DNA of 64,000 nt, taken from positions 32,473,501 to 32,537,500 of the forward strand of contig OX485805.1 in assembly GCA_950295325.1 (NCBI GenBank), written 5' to 3'. This DNA is from Polytrichum commune. Its lineage: Eukaryota > Streptophyta > Polytrichopsida > Polytrichales > Polytrichaceae. Below, in pieces: positions 1 through 13,300 of the stretch (its first letter is position 1; each line of letters begins with the position of its first letter). A program made the translations under genes and the position numbers. Under the pieces are notes generated by a model, which did not search any database, was not told the DNA's origin, and saw only the letters and a program-made list of their open reading frames with translations.

Positions 1-3000
1 GCACTTGAGCTTGTTGAGATAATACTTGTAGGCAACAAAAGTTTGGCCCCAAGTCCAGAAGAAAAACAATCCAATTGTAGTCATGGGCCACATGAACCAG
101 AGGAACCAGTGGCAAACATATGGGTACGCTGCAAGTGTGCGGATGCAAAATGACACGTGCAGTGAAGACAGTATATCTATGCAGTGAGCAAGGAACACAA
201 ATTCCGGAATCTCCTCAGGTCTCTCTGCCAGGCACACCACGAGAATCAATCAGTGGGCAGCTTGGTTCAGGAAGTGTCAGGATAATCTATTATGCAATAT
301 CCTCCAGGTGGGTGTTGACACAGTTGCCGATCCAAAGTTTCAAAACAGTCGACCCTCGACTGTGGCAGGCTCAGAACCAACTACACATCATATTAGTCTT
401 CCAAGACTTACCAATTCATGATGCATACGCACAGTCCAAACTAGTGTAATTATGAGGGGCAAAGGGAGACAGAAATTGTCAAAAAAAATCTATAGTTATA
501 CAATGCGCTATAGGTGGGTGTTTACACATGCCGTTTCAAAGTTTAAAAAACTGACGGCTGCCGAATGTGATGGGCTAAACACCAACTACACATCATATTA
601 GTCTTCAAACCTTGTCTGATTCATGATGCATATGCACAGGCCCCAACGCGTATGATATGAGGGGGAAGGACGACAGGAATTGTCAAAATAGTTTATAATT
701 ATACAATACACTACAGGTGGGGGATGTTGACACAGTTGCTGTTCCAAAGTTTCACAACGGCCAGCCATCAACTGTAGCTTCCTAAAGCAGCTACATATCA
801 TATTATTTTTTAAACCTTACCGATTCGTGATTCATATGCACGCAGTGTGTATGTTTCACAAATTTCATTTTACATTCAACTTCAAATCCAAAGTGTCACA
901 TGACGATTTCAAAAACAAAAATGACTGTCAATTGACATCTTCATTTTCTTCTAAAATGTCACCTCAATGTCACACCCTGTCAATTTTTTTTCTAAAATGC
1001 CTAATACTACGTGTCATTTCAATTTCTAATGTGTCAATTAACATGTGGTTTTTTTCTTCATAAGTCACACTAAGAACATGTCAAATAAATTGTGCGTGTC
1101 ACTTGACATGCATTTTGTTTTGGTGCAAGTTTTTGCGTGTCAAAAGTCAAAAACTTGCAAAAAAATTGTCAAAAAATATACACTGTATGCACTGGCCAGA
1201 ACTAGTACAATATGAGGGGCGAAGGACGACAGGCACTTCAGACTAGGTGCTTCTAAAGTGAAGAGTGGGGGCTTCTTCAAATGATATAATTTATTATTGG
1301 TGGCAGGAGCTGTCAATAGGACTTCTCGTATCCTCGCTTATTTGAACTTATCCATGAGAGCAAGTAGTTTACCTTGACGCACGAGTGCGTAGAAGGCATC
1401 GGTCTTGGGGTCCACAGTCCCATGCAGATAGTCGTACAGGGGCATGAAGAGGCAGAAGTTGGAGTTTTGCTCCGAATGGTGGAGTGAATGGTACCTGATA
1501 ATCCCCCAGTAATTAGGAAACAATGAAGCATCATCAGCATACTATATTATCATTTGAATCCACCTTCAACAACAAAAGTTGCTCCTCCTACACGGTTTTC
1601 AAGAACTGACAGCTCTCGACAGTACAGCACGATTAGGAACTTGTAGGACTCTTAACCAGAAGAATAATGTAACTTTATCATTTATGTTATATTGTGATGA
1701 TCGAGGTTCTGAATCTTAAATACAAACACCAAATGCATACCAGGGCTCGCTTTGAGATAACTATCACAAAGCGATGGTTAATCTTCTATTTGATCAGAAT
1801 TAGTGCCTCAATATCGATCCGAAGGGAGCATGAGGGATCTTGAGGACACATGGATTAAGTAGGGCAGACACAGTCATCTTGCACTGAGTTAGATTCAAGC
1901 AGTCAGTTCAAGGATGTGCTTTCGAAGGATTCAATGCAGATTCACACTTTGGGTTCCGTCTACGTGTTTTCATATGCAATTAGGGTTTCACCATAACTGT
2001 TGAGGCACAATAATAACTTGGAGTCGGTAAGATAGTCTGACTGACAGGGGAAGGTAATTATGGTGGAATGTAAACAAGTGGGCCCGGGGATAACATTTGC
2101 CACAAACTAGTAGTAGTAAGAAGCAAAATAATAGTAGCTTTTTGCAGCTTTTCGAGAAACTTCACTGACATCCATCTGCGGTACACCCAGTTTGCCAGAA
2201 CCACATAGACAGACACATACTATGACAGCACTGCCTGCCCGCCGCCATAAATGCAGACCTACTTTTATCATTCATTGCTTCCTCCAAGTAACTTAAATTT
2301 TCTCACCAACTGGATGGTTCACTCAGGCGACCGCTTTAAAACACAATAAACAATGCCAATATGAGTCCTTCCAGGAGACTTATATGTATGCGGCCAAACG
2401 CAAATGCATCATGACCTCAGGTGAGAATCATCATCGGCTCCAGGGGGGGGGGGGGGGGGGGGATCAACCGAAAGCATCAACCGAAAGCCTTAAAATGTGA
2501 GAACGGAACCAATCAACTGATGCCTGCTGCAAACAAAAGCCATTTGCACTGCGCATGCACAATTGCCAACGCTTATGTCGCTCATAAACTCCATAAACGG
2601 ATTATGTCATTCCGAGTCTCAAAATACGTAAAAAATACTGGAAAATCAGACCAAAAATCAAACTAAAAAACAAACATAAATGCATTCGGGGGTAGGAGAA
2701 CATGGGCGACGAGGCAGCTGGCAGTACATCTGCATCAATTCGTGCAGGTTGCCATGACAGCAGGCATAGTGTACTTTAAGAAATCTCCTTGGCGTGATAA
2801 TTATGAGACCATTAGCTCCTAACTATGAGACCATTTGCTCCTAATTTGAGTGCACTGAACAACAGTTTCTTCATTGTGGATTCCGGGTCAACTTTCCACT
2901 CTAAAAAGTGCAAACAAAAATTACTAAGATTTCTCTGCAAGAAGAAGGAGATGATGATCACTGCGAAACTTTGGAAGCAGACAAGGTAACTTACCCACTT

Positions 3001-5492
3001 CCCTAGATTTCTTGTCTGCCAAGAAGTGTACGGATGGAGGATAAGAAGGAGATAAGAGCGCGCACATGTAAGAGGATGATCTGGGTGATGTAAAAAATGA
3101 GGTTGCTGAAATCAAGGCAATGATATCCGGTACCACTCTGGCCATGTGAAGGTATGTTTTAACATTTATGATGGTCTGCGCAACTGGACTGGCCATGGGG
3201 ATAGCTGAAAGGAGGGTTAACTTTACGTGGAGAGGAATTGAATGGGGGTCAGAGTCGATCTGCAACCCACTGACAATAAACAATCGAGACCTGTAGCATA
3301 CGATAAATTAACAACCGGACATGTGGGTTGCCGCCCACCGGTGGATGGAGGGAAGCAACGTGCCCATTCAAGTCGATAGGTGCCATGAACAATATTAATC
3401 CCACTCGAACTAATTCAAAATTTCCCAGCTGAGCAAAATTGGTGGGTGACCGACTCTGCCTAAGTCAACAATCGCTTCGAGTGGGCTAGGCTACTATGAG
3501 CATTTTTACGAGCATTTATGCCCCATTTATGCTACAAAACTGGGTAAGCAAAAACAGAGAGAGGAGGAGTTACTACAGTCAAACACCAACAAAAATTTCT
3601 TGAGCATCATGTGAATGTGCAGGTGCAAACATGGGTCAATAAGAAGAGGGAATAATGATGTTGAGGTTGTAGAAAGTCTCACTAATGAATGGTGGACGCA
3701 TTCAAGAACTCATCGTCAAATCATTAGGAGAGAGAGAGAGACAGACAGAGACAGAGAATCGTTGGAAGGTATGATTCACATACGAAGGTGTGTAGAGCAG
3801 GTATTTAACTCCAGCGAAATTTCGGAGCCAGGCAGGCACGAATTCGAAGTTGGAGTGGCCCCAGCATTTGAAGAAGTCGAAGGCCAGCAGGTACAAGTAG
3901 ACTGAGCTCATTGAGGCGGCTCCCATTGTGGCAGCGCCGAGCAAAGGTAAGCATATAAGAAGGGACTGCAGGATTTGCTCCAGCATCGTAGTTATCCCTC
4001 CTGTGAAGATGATGATGATGATGATAAAAATTTGTGAAAACCAAAAATCGTTGCCACATGAGCGCGGTTATATATCACTAAAAACATCGTACTAGGATGA
4101 TAACTCAAGGTGAAAGTTATGTGGTTCATCAAAATTTGGTAATCTCCCCCCAGCCCAATTATGATGGTAAAGACTCAAGGGAATAGAAGAGATGGTTAAC
4201 CCTCGTACCTGTTGAGGGTTCAGGGACCACAGAGAGATGGTGATATGAGTGGTAGCTCTGGAACAGTGACTTGGTGTGGAATGCTCGGTGCATCCAGTAG
4301 TACAGATATTCGGTAGGGCCAGCGTGAAACAGAAACACCCACACAAGGCCCTTCATGTTCCATCCGGGCATAGAGCTAAACCCTGGGAACCATGAGTGGG
4401 CGGCCGACACAAACAGCAGTTGCAACATTATGTGATTATCCCTGCACAAATTTATCAAGCAAGCCCACATAATTATCAATCACATGACTGTATCATCGGC
4501 ATCCTCTTCAACCTAAGGTTAGGCTAGTTTTTTCTTTTATCAACTGCCAAAATTCTATCTGCAAGTCTGCTAAGTCATGACTCTGAGTCACTCGTGACAC
4601 ATACATGCATTTCGAGGAAGACTTTCTATCTCACTCAGCCAAAACCAAACAAACAAACCAAAAATTAATAAAAATGCAGCAAGAAGATGATAATTGTATC
4701 ATCATTTGCTTCAAGGTAAGGCTAGTTTTTTTATCAACCGCCAAAGTCTATCTGCAAAAGTGCTGATAAGGGATGATGGGTTGCTCGTGACACATAGATT
4801 TCGAGGAAGAGTATCAATCTCACCCACCCAAAAACCCAAAAAAAATAACAATGCAGCAAGAACATGATGATTGTGTCATTTGCTTCAAGGTAAGCCTAAT
4901 TTTTTTATCAACCTGATGACGAGTTAATGAGTCGAGTCCAGTACTCGTGACACATACATACATGCATTTTGACGAAGAATGTACTCTCGACGTGGGTAAG
5001 TAGGAGGAGGAAGGCTTACGAGTGAAACTCGCGATCCACTTGGTCGAAAGTTATCGCGTATTCGTTTATCTCGTACTTATTGGTCACAAAATGCAGGCGA
5101 GAGACGGTGACCCAGAGCTGCTGCATACAGTAGCGGGCGACAATCAACCACAACATGTGGAAACACCAGTTATCGGCTTCCTGTGCTGCGCCTCCGTAGA
5201 GAGTGACCCCCAATTTGTACAAGAAAGGCACATACACCACATACTGCACGCATCATCCAGGTCACCACGACAAGATCATCATCAATCATCCCATGTTGTT
5301 AATCCCTGTCGACGACTCTGCAATTTTTCACTCCTGCTTTGCTTGCTTACTTGCTTGTAGACATACATGAATGAATGACTGAATGAATGAATGCATGAGT
5401 GTGTGTATCGGAAAGTCGGGAATCAACCTTACCTTCAAGTTACCCAGTCTCTCCCACGGCCATTCGGCTAAGAAGGCCTGTGAGGAGACCAT
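1..5492 (-). CDS. CER3: CER3/WAX2-like wax-biosynthesis protein, 3' end beyond window
   Basis: Exons (complement): 5433-5492, 5020-5243, 4209-4441, 3784-4000, 1373-1494, 1-224. All five introns are GT-AG and the phases join, giving 1080 nt and 360 residues with no stop. The ATG at 5492 ([13 protein letters not shown]) has an in-frame TGA five codons upstream. The His boxes of the fatty-acid-hydroxylase fold are intact: HRAFH 146-150, HSYHH 159-163, HSLHH 247-251, plus GHSNFE 220-225. Several hydrophobic stretches suggest an ER membrane protein. After the hydroxylase domain, PEFVFLAH (292-299) and the following LAAYPY resemble CER3/WAX2 rather than CER1, which has a VVHLTHLT motif there. Known family role: CER3 works with CER1 to turn very-long-chain acyl-CoA into alkanes for cuticular wax. 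The family is usually 600-640 residues, so about 270 C-terminal residues (WAX2 C-terminal domain) lie off the left edge. The family is secure. The CER3 versus CER1 choice rests on the segment after residue 285. Confidence 0.93.
225..1372 (-). other. Intron 5 of the CER3-like gene
   Basis: The donor is CAAG|GTAAAC (exon ends at 1373) and the acceptor CTGGCAG (exon 6 begins at 224). The phase-1 join restores a glutamate codon and leads straight into the conserved PEFVFLAH segment. Besides the tandem array at its 3' side, roughly 840-1150 is T-rich and contains many GTGTCA/TGACAC words. No independent gene is seen. If the intron were retained, the reading frame would end at a TAA at 1338-1340. 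Confidence 0.85.
265..860. repeat. Three-copy degenerate tandem array in intron 5
   Basis: The phrase ggtgggtgttgacac and its variants recur near 309, 514 and 716. Each is followed by a fcaaagttt-like block (ccaaagttt, tcaaagttt), then cacatcatatta, then attcatgatgcata, giving a period of about 200-205 bp. A fourth fragment (agtacaatatgaggggc...gacgacagg) lies near 1203-1232. The copies are diverged by point changes and small indels. No coding role is seen. Confidence 0.8.
1495..3783 (-). other. Intron 4 of the CER3-like gene (2.3 kb)
   Basis: The longest intron, bounded by donor CCTTC|GTATGTG (exon 4 ends at 3784) and acceptor ATCAG|GTACC (exon 5 begins at 1494). The phase-2 join restores TPS-YHSLHH. 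It contains a run of 20 G at 2443-2462 and a short GA-rich stretch at 3728-3758. I see no second gene in it. Short open frames across it, such as 2924-3283 minus, have no recognisable family features. Confidence 0.8.
4489..4995. repeat. Three-copy degenerate tandem array in intron 2
   Basis: Near-identical blocks begin close to 4500, 4690 and 4875. Each has the order atcatc-ttcaa-ggtaaggctagttttttt-atcaac, then ctcgtgacacata, then tttcgaggaaga, then aatgcagcaagaa(g/c)atgatga. The period is about 185-190 bp. The array fills nearly all of intron 2 (4442-5019). It is unrelated in sequence to the intron 5 array. Confidence 0.8.
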
Positions 5493-6079
5493 AGTGAGCG
5501 ACCCTCACACAGCCGGAGCACCGATCCGATCGAAAGCCTCACCCAGCAGTACTCGTCGGTCAATCAATCTCCACGAAATTAAGCAACAACAACAGCTTCA
5601 AGTTGCTTGAATACTCCGCCTATGAGGTTATGAGCTCCAAAGTGCCTGCCTGCACACCCAAAGAAGTTCACTGCTATCTGCTCAACCGCATTGCAGCCGA
5701 GAAAACCAGCTTACCAACTGTCTGCTCACTGGCTCCCTCCCGCCTGCCTTCTTCTTCCCAAGAGATCAGAACGAAATTAAGTCCCTTTGTGCCAAACTTG
5801 CTAGTAACTTGACCTCGCTGTTCCAAAGCATAGCAGCAAGCACGGCTGGCTGGCTACCAAAAACACCAAAAACAGCCTTGCCGCATGGCTATGGCTATCT
5901 ATGTTACCACCACCACCGCTACCATAGCTATCAAAATCACGCCTCTGCCGTGCAATTACCACTCCAACCTCCCCAACGCTGCCACCTTGTAGTTTCTGGC
6001 GGTGATGGACTTGACCGCCACACCACCGCTGCAGGCTAAATTAGCTAAGTGAAGTACTGATGAGCGAAGTACTACTACC

Positions 6080-6102
6080 GAGTGAGTGAGTGAGTGAGTG
6101 AG
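6080..6102. repeat. (GTGA)n microsatellite
   Basis: Five to six perfect tetranucleotide units, read as CTCA repeats on the CER3 strand. Located about 590 bp upstream of the CER3-like start codon, possibly in the 5' leader. Confidence 0.9.
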
Positions 6103-6236
6103 AGGCTGCACAGTGCAGTGAGATGTAACCGGTCCACCAACAACAACCTGCCAACACCTCCACCACTGCAAGTTGCAGCGGGTTTCCGGATCAAATCACC
6201 CCCAAAATCACCCACGCGCCACAAGTCACAAATCCA

Positions 6237-6271
<35 letters not shown>

Positions 6272-6272
6272 A
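6237..6272. repeat. (ATG)12 microsatellite
   Basis: Twelve perfect trinucleotide units. A shorter run of the same type lies in intron 3 near 4006-4024. Confidence 0.95.
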
Positions 6273-7030
6273 CTTAATCCTGCCACCCGTGATGAGGCCA
6301 CTTAATCCGCTGTAGTTTCTTTCGTACCCGGCCGGTCTGGTGATGTAAGTTAGGGCTGCAACTTATGATCTTCCTTGGGATGTGGTCCAGTCGAGCCGAT
6401 CCGATCCGCTCTAACTTACAACAACATGATCATCTGAAGCCTAGTCGGTAGCCTGCTTGAATATCGTTACATACAAGCATGTGTATTAATGTGATGCATC
6501 TGTATATATCTCATGCGATATGTGTGATGTGTGATGTGGAGCACGCTGATCATGACTAGTAGGTCTTAAATAATAACACGTTGTAGCTTACATAAAGGGA
6601 CTGGAGTGAGCTGGGTGCTGGACATGCTAGTGAAGTGCTGGGAACTATTTCTATGTGCACATGTGACTCGAGAGTTGAGACCCGAACTACGTCTTAATAA
6701 CTGAACTGCCACAGCACCGCAGACACCGCAGACAGGTGTGCCAGGGAAAGGCAACGAAAGCCCAGTGAAGCGAAGGGAAGCGAAGGAGGAAGACCCAAGA
6801 TGTAAAAAGAGAGCATTGGGAGTTGATCTGTCTCGCTGCTGCTATTATACACGGCTGCCACAGAAGATCCAAGAGGAAGGCCAAATAATACTATGCCCCA
6901 GCTGCTGCTGTTGCTGATGCTGCGGCGGCATTTGCGACAGCTACGTTGGAAATCCGAGTGTGAAACAGTTGCCAATTCGGAAGTGGTCGGAAATCCTCCA
7001 AACTGGTACATTGTCTGATCGTACTATGTG

Positions 7031-9970
7031 GAGTTCGGTTCGCCTCCATGATTTGGTAGGTTGTCATCTCATTTAATTACCCATGCAAATTACGCTTGCA
7101 TCAGAACCAGATAACAAAGACTTACGAGGGTCCCAGCAACGCCACACGAGTGGTAAGTCGAAGGTAGCATGAGCTTAGAAAATCACAAGTGTAACACTCG
7201 TCCACAACAGTGTTGAATTGGCATCATCGTTTTTAGATACCATTAGGGTAATTGTAATGAGGATTTCATAGTTTTTGATACCATTCGGGGTTTATAAACC
7301 ATGCAAGAACTCTCAAACCTGGGAAAGATTGTTCTAGTATCAATATGGTTCAGAATGGGATTGACTCAAATAGTAACTCAGGTATGCAAAGATTCTTTTA
7401 AATTGACATACCCGTCAAATATCAATATTTGGTTGATGTACCCACGGGTAGGTTCTTTGATGCCATTATTGGTGTTGATTATTGATACCATCATTCGCCT
7501 ATATATATATCATGCCAACATCGGTCCACATGTATCAAAGAAATAAAGGTTGTTATGGAATTTGCAAAATTGGAATATAATTTTCTTACTTGATATGACT
7601 AGTTTAATATGTATGAACAAACATCTAAGTATAATTGGACAAACCACTTGTCCACGAATAATGAGGGATACATGGGCACTTGTGGGGCCAAAAACACCAA
7701 ACAACAACAACAACAAAAGTAACAACACAACAACCACAACTTCGTATGTTTATATCTCATGTTCACCAACCATCATAGTTGTGTGGTTTTGTGATCTAGA
7801 GTAGTTTATATTGGCAGTTGGAATTGTCCAAAATTCATGCATACATCCAAAAACACTTAAATCCTAGTTCATAAATGCTTGATGGGTATTACACCATCAC
7901 CTCTTTTGATTCCACGCATGTTGACAACATTGGGCAATATTGCATCCAAAAATAGGAGAAGCCCATTGCCAATAGAAATCAAAACAACTAAACAAACAAA
8001 TTTGTAACATTATAATTGTTGATGTCATACGAAAGATGTCTTCCCAAATCTTGCCAATTTATTTACTTAATTTGGACTAGGCACTTGTACTTATTTACTT
8101 CAATATTAGTTCTTTGGTTGACAACCAAAATGATTTATTTATGCATTTTTTCGCCATGAGTTGCAATGGACAAGTTGTAGTGGACCGGTTGGAATGGACA
8201 AGTTTTCTCTTGGTGTCATTAGCTCATGTTGTTGAGTCTAAAGCTTTCTCTCAAGTTCAGGTGGTATTTTACTTGTCAATTAAGTCAATGTTAACTTTAC
8301 CACTGGGTGTGGACATAGGGATGTCATAGTAATACTAGCCTAGGTTGTAACAATGATATATTAATGTGTCATTTCCAACTGGTGTTATGCACCTACAAGT
8401 TACCATTATGGAAGGCTAACACTTGGTGAGGCCAAACATTAACTCCGTTTATTCATCCTTATAGGAGTCGGGGTAAAAAGATTATGACTTTAGATTTTCT
8501 ATTGTGGTGGTAAATATTCAAAGCAGTGTGGAACTTTGATATATTAGTATGGGACAACCTAATTGCACATATTAGCGTAACTAGTCCATCTATCTTAGAA
8601 ATCAGAATGCAAATCTAGGAGAGTCATACATTGGTAACCTATTTTTTGAAATGTATGTTTTAGGAGTATAGCTTCACGGTGGCTACATAAAGTTAACTCG
8701 TCCATTGTGGATGAAGGGGCTCTAGTGAAACAACTCCATGTAAGTATTAAGAATTGATCCATTTGACTACAATTATTATAGGAGCTTGTTGCAAAAGATC
8801 CATAAGAACGGACGCCTTGGGTTTCATGGCGTTTATGTAAACCCATTCATCATGGATGGAGGGTAATATTAAAAACAAACCTTCTATAAGGTCAAAGGCC
8901 GCTTCATTCCAATTGGGTCCCACTAGACTAATTCATGATCTTTGACTTTGCCAATTGGACATTCACTCAAATCAATTATCAAAAAATTAGTCATGTTTAG
9001 ACTATAGAGTAGTTCAATGTGTTTTCACCTTTCAAATGGACGAGGTTGCATCAACATTCATGAACCCTTGCCCCCCCTCCCCGCGACCAGAACAAAGGCA
9101 AATGATACACCCTACTATGGCAACCTTGAATGGTGATGCTAATATGGACATAGGGCATGAAGTGGTTAGAATCCTCTAAAATGTAGCACATCTCTTCCTT
9201 TTAGAATGCAAATCTCAAAAAAATTGTATATATGTAACCATTATGAGAAAAGTGTTTGTTTTAGGGCTAGGGCTTCGTGGTGTCTATGGCATAAACTCAT
9301 CTATCGTGAATGAAGGGGCTCACTAAACACTATATTTAGTGTAGTAAATTCATGGGATTGCTTTCAAGGCATCTCTTTGTTGGTTGGTGCCTATGTAGAG
9401 GGCCTCTCTATTTAGACAGAAATTAACTATTCTCCCGTCAATTTTGCCACATGTCAATCTTACATTGGTGGAAGCCTCCTTGAATCCTATGTGGAAACCA
9501 CATTCCGGCACTAGTAAAGATGAATTAGAGGCCCCTCTATGGCGTTGTTTGGGACTTTGAAGGTGTAATAATAGCCTCACAAACATCTACATGTCTCCCA
9601 CTTCGGATCCATCAATACCTTTACTAAACCATGAAGAAATTAACTCCGGACTATCCGATTTGAAATTTGCTGACTACCGGTTCAACTGCCCCTGCCCGTA
9701 ATAAATTTTACTTTAATCTTTACCATGCTTCAATTTCCTGGAAGGTGTAATATTACTAGACCATTTGGCCAAATCCTTTTATACAGAGATCTTCAATTAA
9801 AAAAAGAAGTGCATTGAGTTGTGTGCTCAGTCAGTACATTCAGTTCAAAATGAATACAACACTAAATTAGTGCAATTAGTGTCAGATGGTGTTTATGTGC
9901 TGGGGGGGGGGGGGGTGTGACTTAGAAAAATTTAGCTAGAATGGTGCGACCAAAGATATTGTGTATTTTA
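7031..9970. other. AT-rich intergenic DNA with degenerate duplicated segments
   Basis: No gene is supported. Two diverged copies of one segment are visible: 8600-8730 and 9190-9330 share atgtatgttttagg/gtgtttgttttaggg, then gcttc-cggtgg/gtggtgtct, then tggatgaaggggctc. A CAA/CAAAA-rich tract lies at 7692-7740, a G run at 9902-9914, and a palindromic ACACTATATTTAGTGTAG at about 9328-9345. Confidence 0.6.
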
Positions 9971-10383
9971 TTGGCTTTGTCTGTAGGACAAAGACTATGC
10001 ATCAACTTCTTCGTTTCAAGAGCATATTTCTTAACCACTTTGCGTTCACACTTGAACGTTACTTGTTTTTGTTATTTTTAGTCCACTTTATTTAATGTGG
10101 ATGTTAACTATAGTTTTATATATATATAATTGCTCCCTAAAATGTATTGAAAGAAATCTAGTTAACTATAGTTATTTTGGCAGTTCTTGATTATTTATTT
10201 TAGAAAATTCGGGTGATAAATGAGTAGCCTCAATCCTTGACTTGCATTTGAGAAGAAGGTGCACAAAATCCAAGAAAGGTTTGGTATAGTAAATAGCCAT
10301 GAAATGGCATGAGCAAAGTGGACAGCTACAATTATAGTCTTTCATAGTAAAGGACAGAGCCTCACGGTTCTACCGTTTTCTTG
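9971..10383 (+). repeat. Dispersed repeat, copy 1 (inverted partner at 53.5-54.0 kb)
   Basis: This stretch, from ttggctttgtctgtaggac to ttctaccgttttcttg, is closely matched by the reverse complement of 53,538-53,955. The match includes the AT-dinucleotide tract, the paired words taactatag/ctatagtta, and the block ggacagagcctcacggttc. The family is not identified and no terminal repeats or reading frame are evident. Confidence 0.8.
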
Positions 10384-13300
10384 TTACTTGTACCAAAAAC
10401 ATTGAAATTTTCAGATTTAATGTATAATGGAAAAAATATGCGATATTGGATTAAAATTAATGTAAGGTCATATGTAATAAATCTAGTTTGGTATTTTGGA
10501 TATAATATACCGTGTGGGATTAATCATCTTCATGTTGATAATGAAGCATTTGCATGTTGTTTGTGCCATTAAGTGTGTAATAGCAACATTTTTTAAATCC
10601 TTGATTATTGAAGACTAGGGTTTTTGGTTGTTAATACAAAAGCAACTACTAGTTAGAACTAAATGTTTCATGATGTCATTCCTTGATAGCTTTGTTTTAC
10701 TTTTGGCACTCAAAGCGTTAGAAATATCTTTGTGTTTAGTTTCTAGATTTCACTTTTCTGATTTACTTTAATTTATTGTACTATAGGAAGGGGTTCAGAA
10801 AACACCCCCTTCCACAACTTGTAAGTAATTATATGGACCCTTCAAACACCATGAATTAGATAATTAGGTAATCGGATGGTTCATTTAGTTAACCCGGGAC
10901 ATCAAAATACCCCCTACAATAATACCTCTCAGTTGCACGTGATATACACCCCCCCCCCTCCCACGTGAGTTTTATGTCACAATGGTAACTTTTCTAATGA
11001 CATTTCCTATTAATAGGTTTACAAAATGGGTGCAAGCACAATAAAATGGATAGCTCTTGATCCATGCTTAGTGTTCAATGAAAATGATTCAAAACTATAC
11101 AGTAACTTTGAACTTTGTGAAGAAAAAAATCATAGACATTTTAAAAACATATTGGTCTACAAAGCCAAGCAAATTATGATGACATGAAAAAATTCCAAGA
11201 AAAAGTCTAGATATTTTAGAAGACAATGCAAATGGTGTGCAAGTAGGTAATATTGAACAAGTGACCGTCTTAAATTTGTTTAAAGTGCAATATAATTACA
11301 TTAAATTGATGGGTTTCCACAAAGTTTGTGATGATGCCCTCAAGTAGATAATGCATTCAAGGAATATGAAAGAAAATTTCAACTTCAAAATAGTTAAGGT
11401 CATGAAATCTACGTCCAAAACTAGACTTAACCATTTGCTTTTGAGCATCACTTTTAATGATAAGTATTGAAGATCTCAACTTGATTTTCTACATTTGAGT
11501 ATCCAACACAACAACAAAGGTCATCATGAAAGGAAATCCAATTTAAACAACGCTTTGCTACTACTTTTAGGCCTTTGACCAAAAATATTATGATTTACTA
11601 TACCGCAACAGTTTTTGGTCCACTTTACCATGCTTGCACCCAAATATTGTCGTCCCAACTTACTATTAGTTCATCTAAATGCCAATTATTGAAACACGGT
11701 TTGGTATATTATGCATCCTAACATTTTGTAATGAAATGTTGTCATGGATGAAAAATTACTTCATAAGTGACAATTATTGCAACATTGTAAATTTATGATG
11801 TCCAAATCGTTTCACAAGGAATGACAAACAAGATTAGGTTTACATTTAGTGTTGGTGACACTACACATGCGATTTACAATCAGTGTTGAGCAAGACAAGT
11901 AGAATTGGTGACACTAAACACAATATATTATGTTATGATATAAACCAAAGGGCCGTGACCACCATTTTCTAAATTCTTTCATTGATTGAAAAACGAGTGG
12001 CGGTCTCACTTCATTTCACACTAGCATGTTACCCAAAATAAGAATGATCATATTCACAAATGGATGAGAAATGGGAAACTTATTCATGCAAATATGTAAC
12101 AAAAGCATCCAAACATGTTGTTGCGACAAAAATAATTGAAGTTGCAAATAGCAACATGTCCCATGACCAAGACTTTTAATATGTGATGTGAATTGTTCAT
12201 TGTCATGGCTTGGACCGAGCTCGGACCACATGAGGTTGTGACCATATGAATATCCTAAGATAATTTTAGACCTTCTCAATTTCAAATTCAAGGAAGTTGA
12301 TTTTGAACTTCATGAAGCCAAAAGGCTCATGGGACTAAAAGTACATCAAGATGGTGATAAAATAACTAACTACGCATAGTATCGGGGTGTAGTCCCAGGG
12401 GTGGACTATTCATTGAAAACTTGCATAACATGTGCGTTCAGCTATGAAATCAATACCCCTATATACAAGAAGTTAAAAGAGGAAAAAAAATGTATACTTA
12501 CTAACAACACACTAGAAAAAGGACTCGTGTATTTATACTAAACTTCTCAATGTAATAAAATAAACGCCACCACTACATATACAGAATATAAATCTTGAAT
12601 TAAATAAACATTTATTACGTGTAAAATCCACTTTCACTTTCCAATAAGAAAGTCATTGAACATTTTCTCACCTGTAGCATGTAACTTAACGATTGCATCA
12701 AGCAAACAAAGACAAGAGCACAATAACTTAGTCACAACCCATAGAGCAATTCTCGAGGGAGCCCATGAGCACTTAATGAGCCTTCGACTTGTAAAAAGCT
12801 AGAACCCAAATGCAAACTCCAAAAAGAATGGACAAGATAGTCATTGAGGACTATTACCATATAACAACAATGGATGAAAAGTGTATGTTATTTTAAACTA
12901 TGTTGTAAGAGCAAAAGTGGCACAATTTGTTATCCATAGGGACTAGCATAGTCGACCACCGGTGAATTTTAATGACAAGTCCATGACTTGAGGTGCCTAA
13001 GCATCAATGACTTTGTGCAGGGTGATGTCAGTTGCTTCAAGTACAATTCATGTTCATAGTTCAAAAAGTCCTTGAGGTGAAGGTAATCTAATTTCTTTCC
13101 CGTGAGTTGGAAAGAGTTTTGCTCTGTAGTAGAATGGCTTACTTGAGAGCATCAAATGTGATTTTTAAGGATATTAAGAGCATCAAAAGACACATGTTAT
13201 GACAAGATTGGACTACGTGCTCAATAGATAAACACCATAATGGGGTCAATGATGAAGCCATTTGGAAGGACATATGCGATCATCTTTACAAATTATAAAC

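Larger units (their letters stand above)
5493..7030. other. Upstream flank of the CER3-like gene (5'UTR and promoter region)
   Basis: This lies 5' of the minus-strand start codon. It is richer in G and C than the DNA beyond 7 kb and lacks the dispersed repeats found there, consistent with a retained regulatory region. The start context on the minus strand is CACTATGG, with G at +4. I cannot place a transcription start. A TATATA word near 6498-6507 is about 1 kb away and not convincing. Short open frames on both strands here look incidental. Confidence 0.45.

Noticed and set aside
120-449. 109-codon plus-strand frame
   Set aside because: Lies antisense to CER3-like exon 6 and the intron 5 array. 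The minus strand has the conserved protein and splice sites.
1313-1540. 75-codon minus frame over exon 5
   Set aside because: Wrong frame of exon 5. The frame with YHSLHH continues correctly from exon 4.
5603-6039. Plus-strand frames of 69 and 76 codons upstream of the CER3-like gene
   Set aside because: No motifs, overlapping frames, and low-complexity TACCACCACC-type sequence.
6694-7011. 105-codon minus frame in the upstream flank
   Set aside because: Serine-rich chance frame with two other overlapping frames. No family features.
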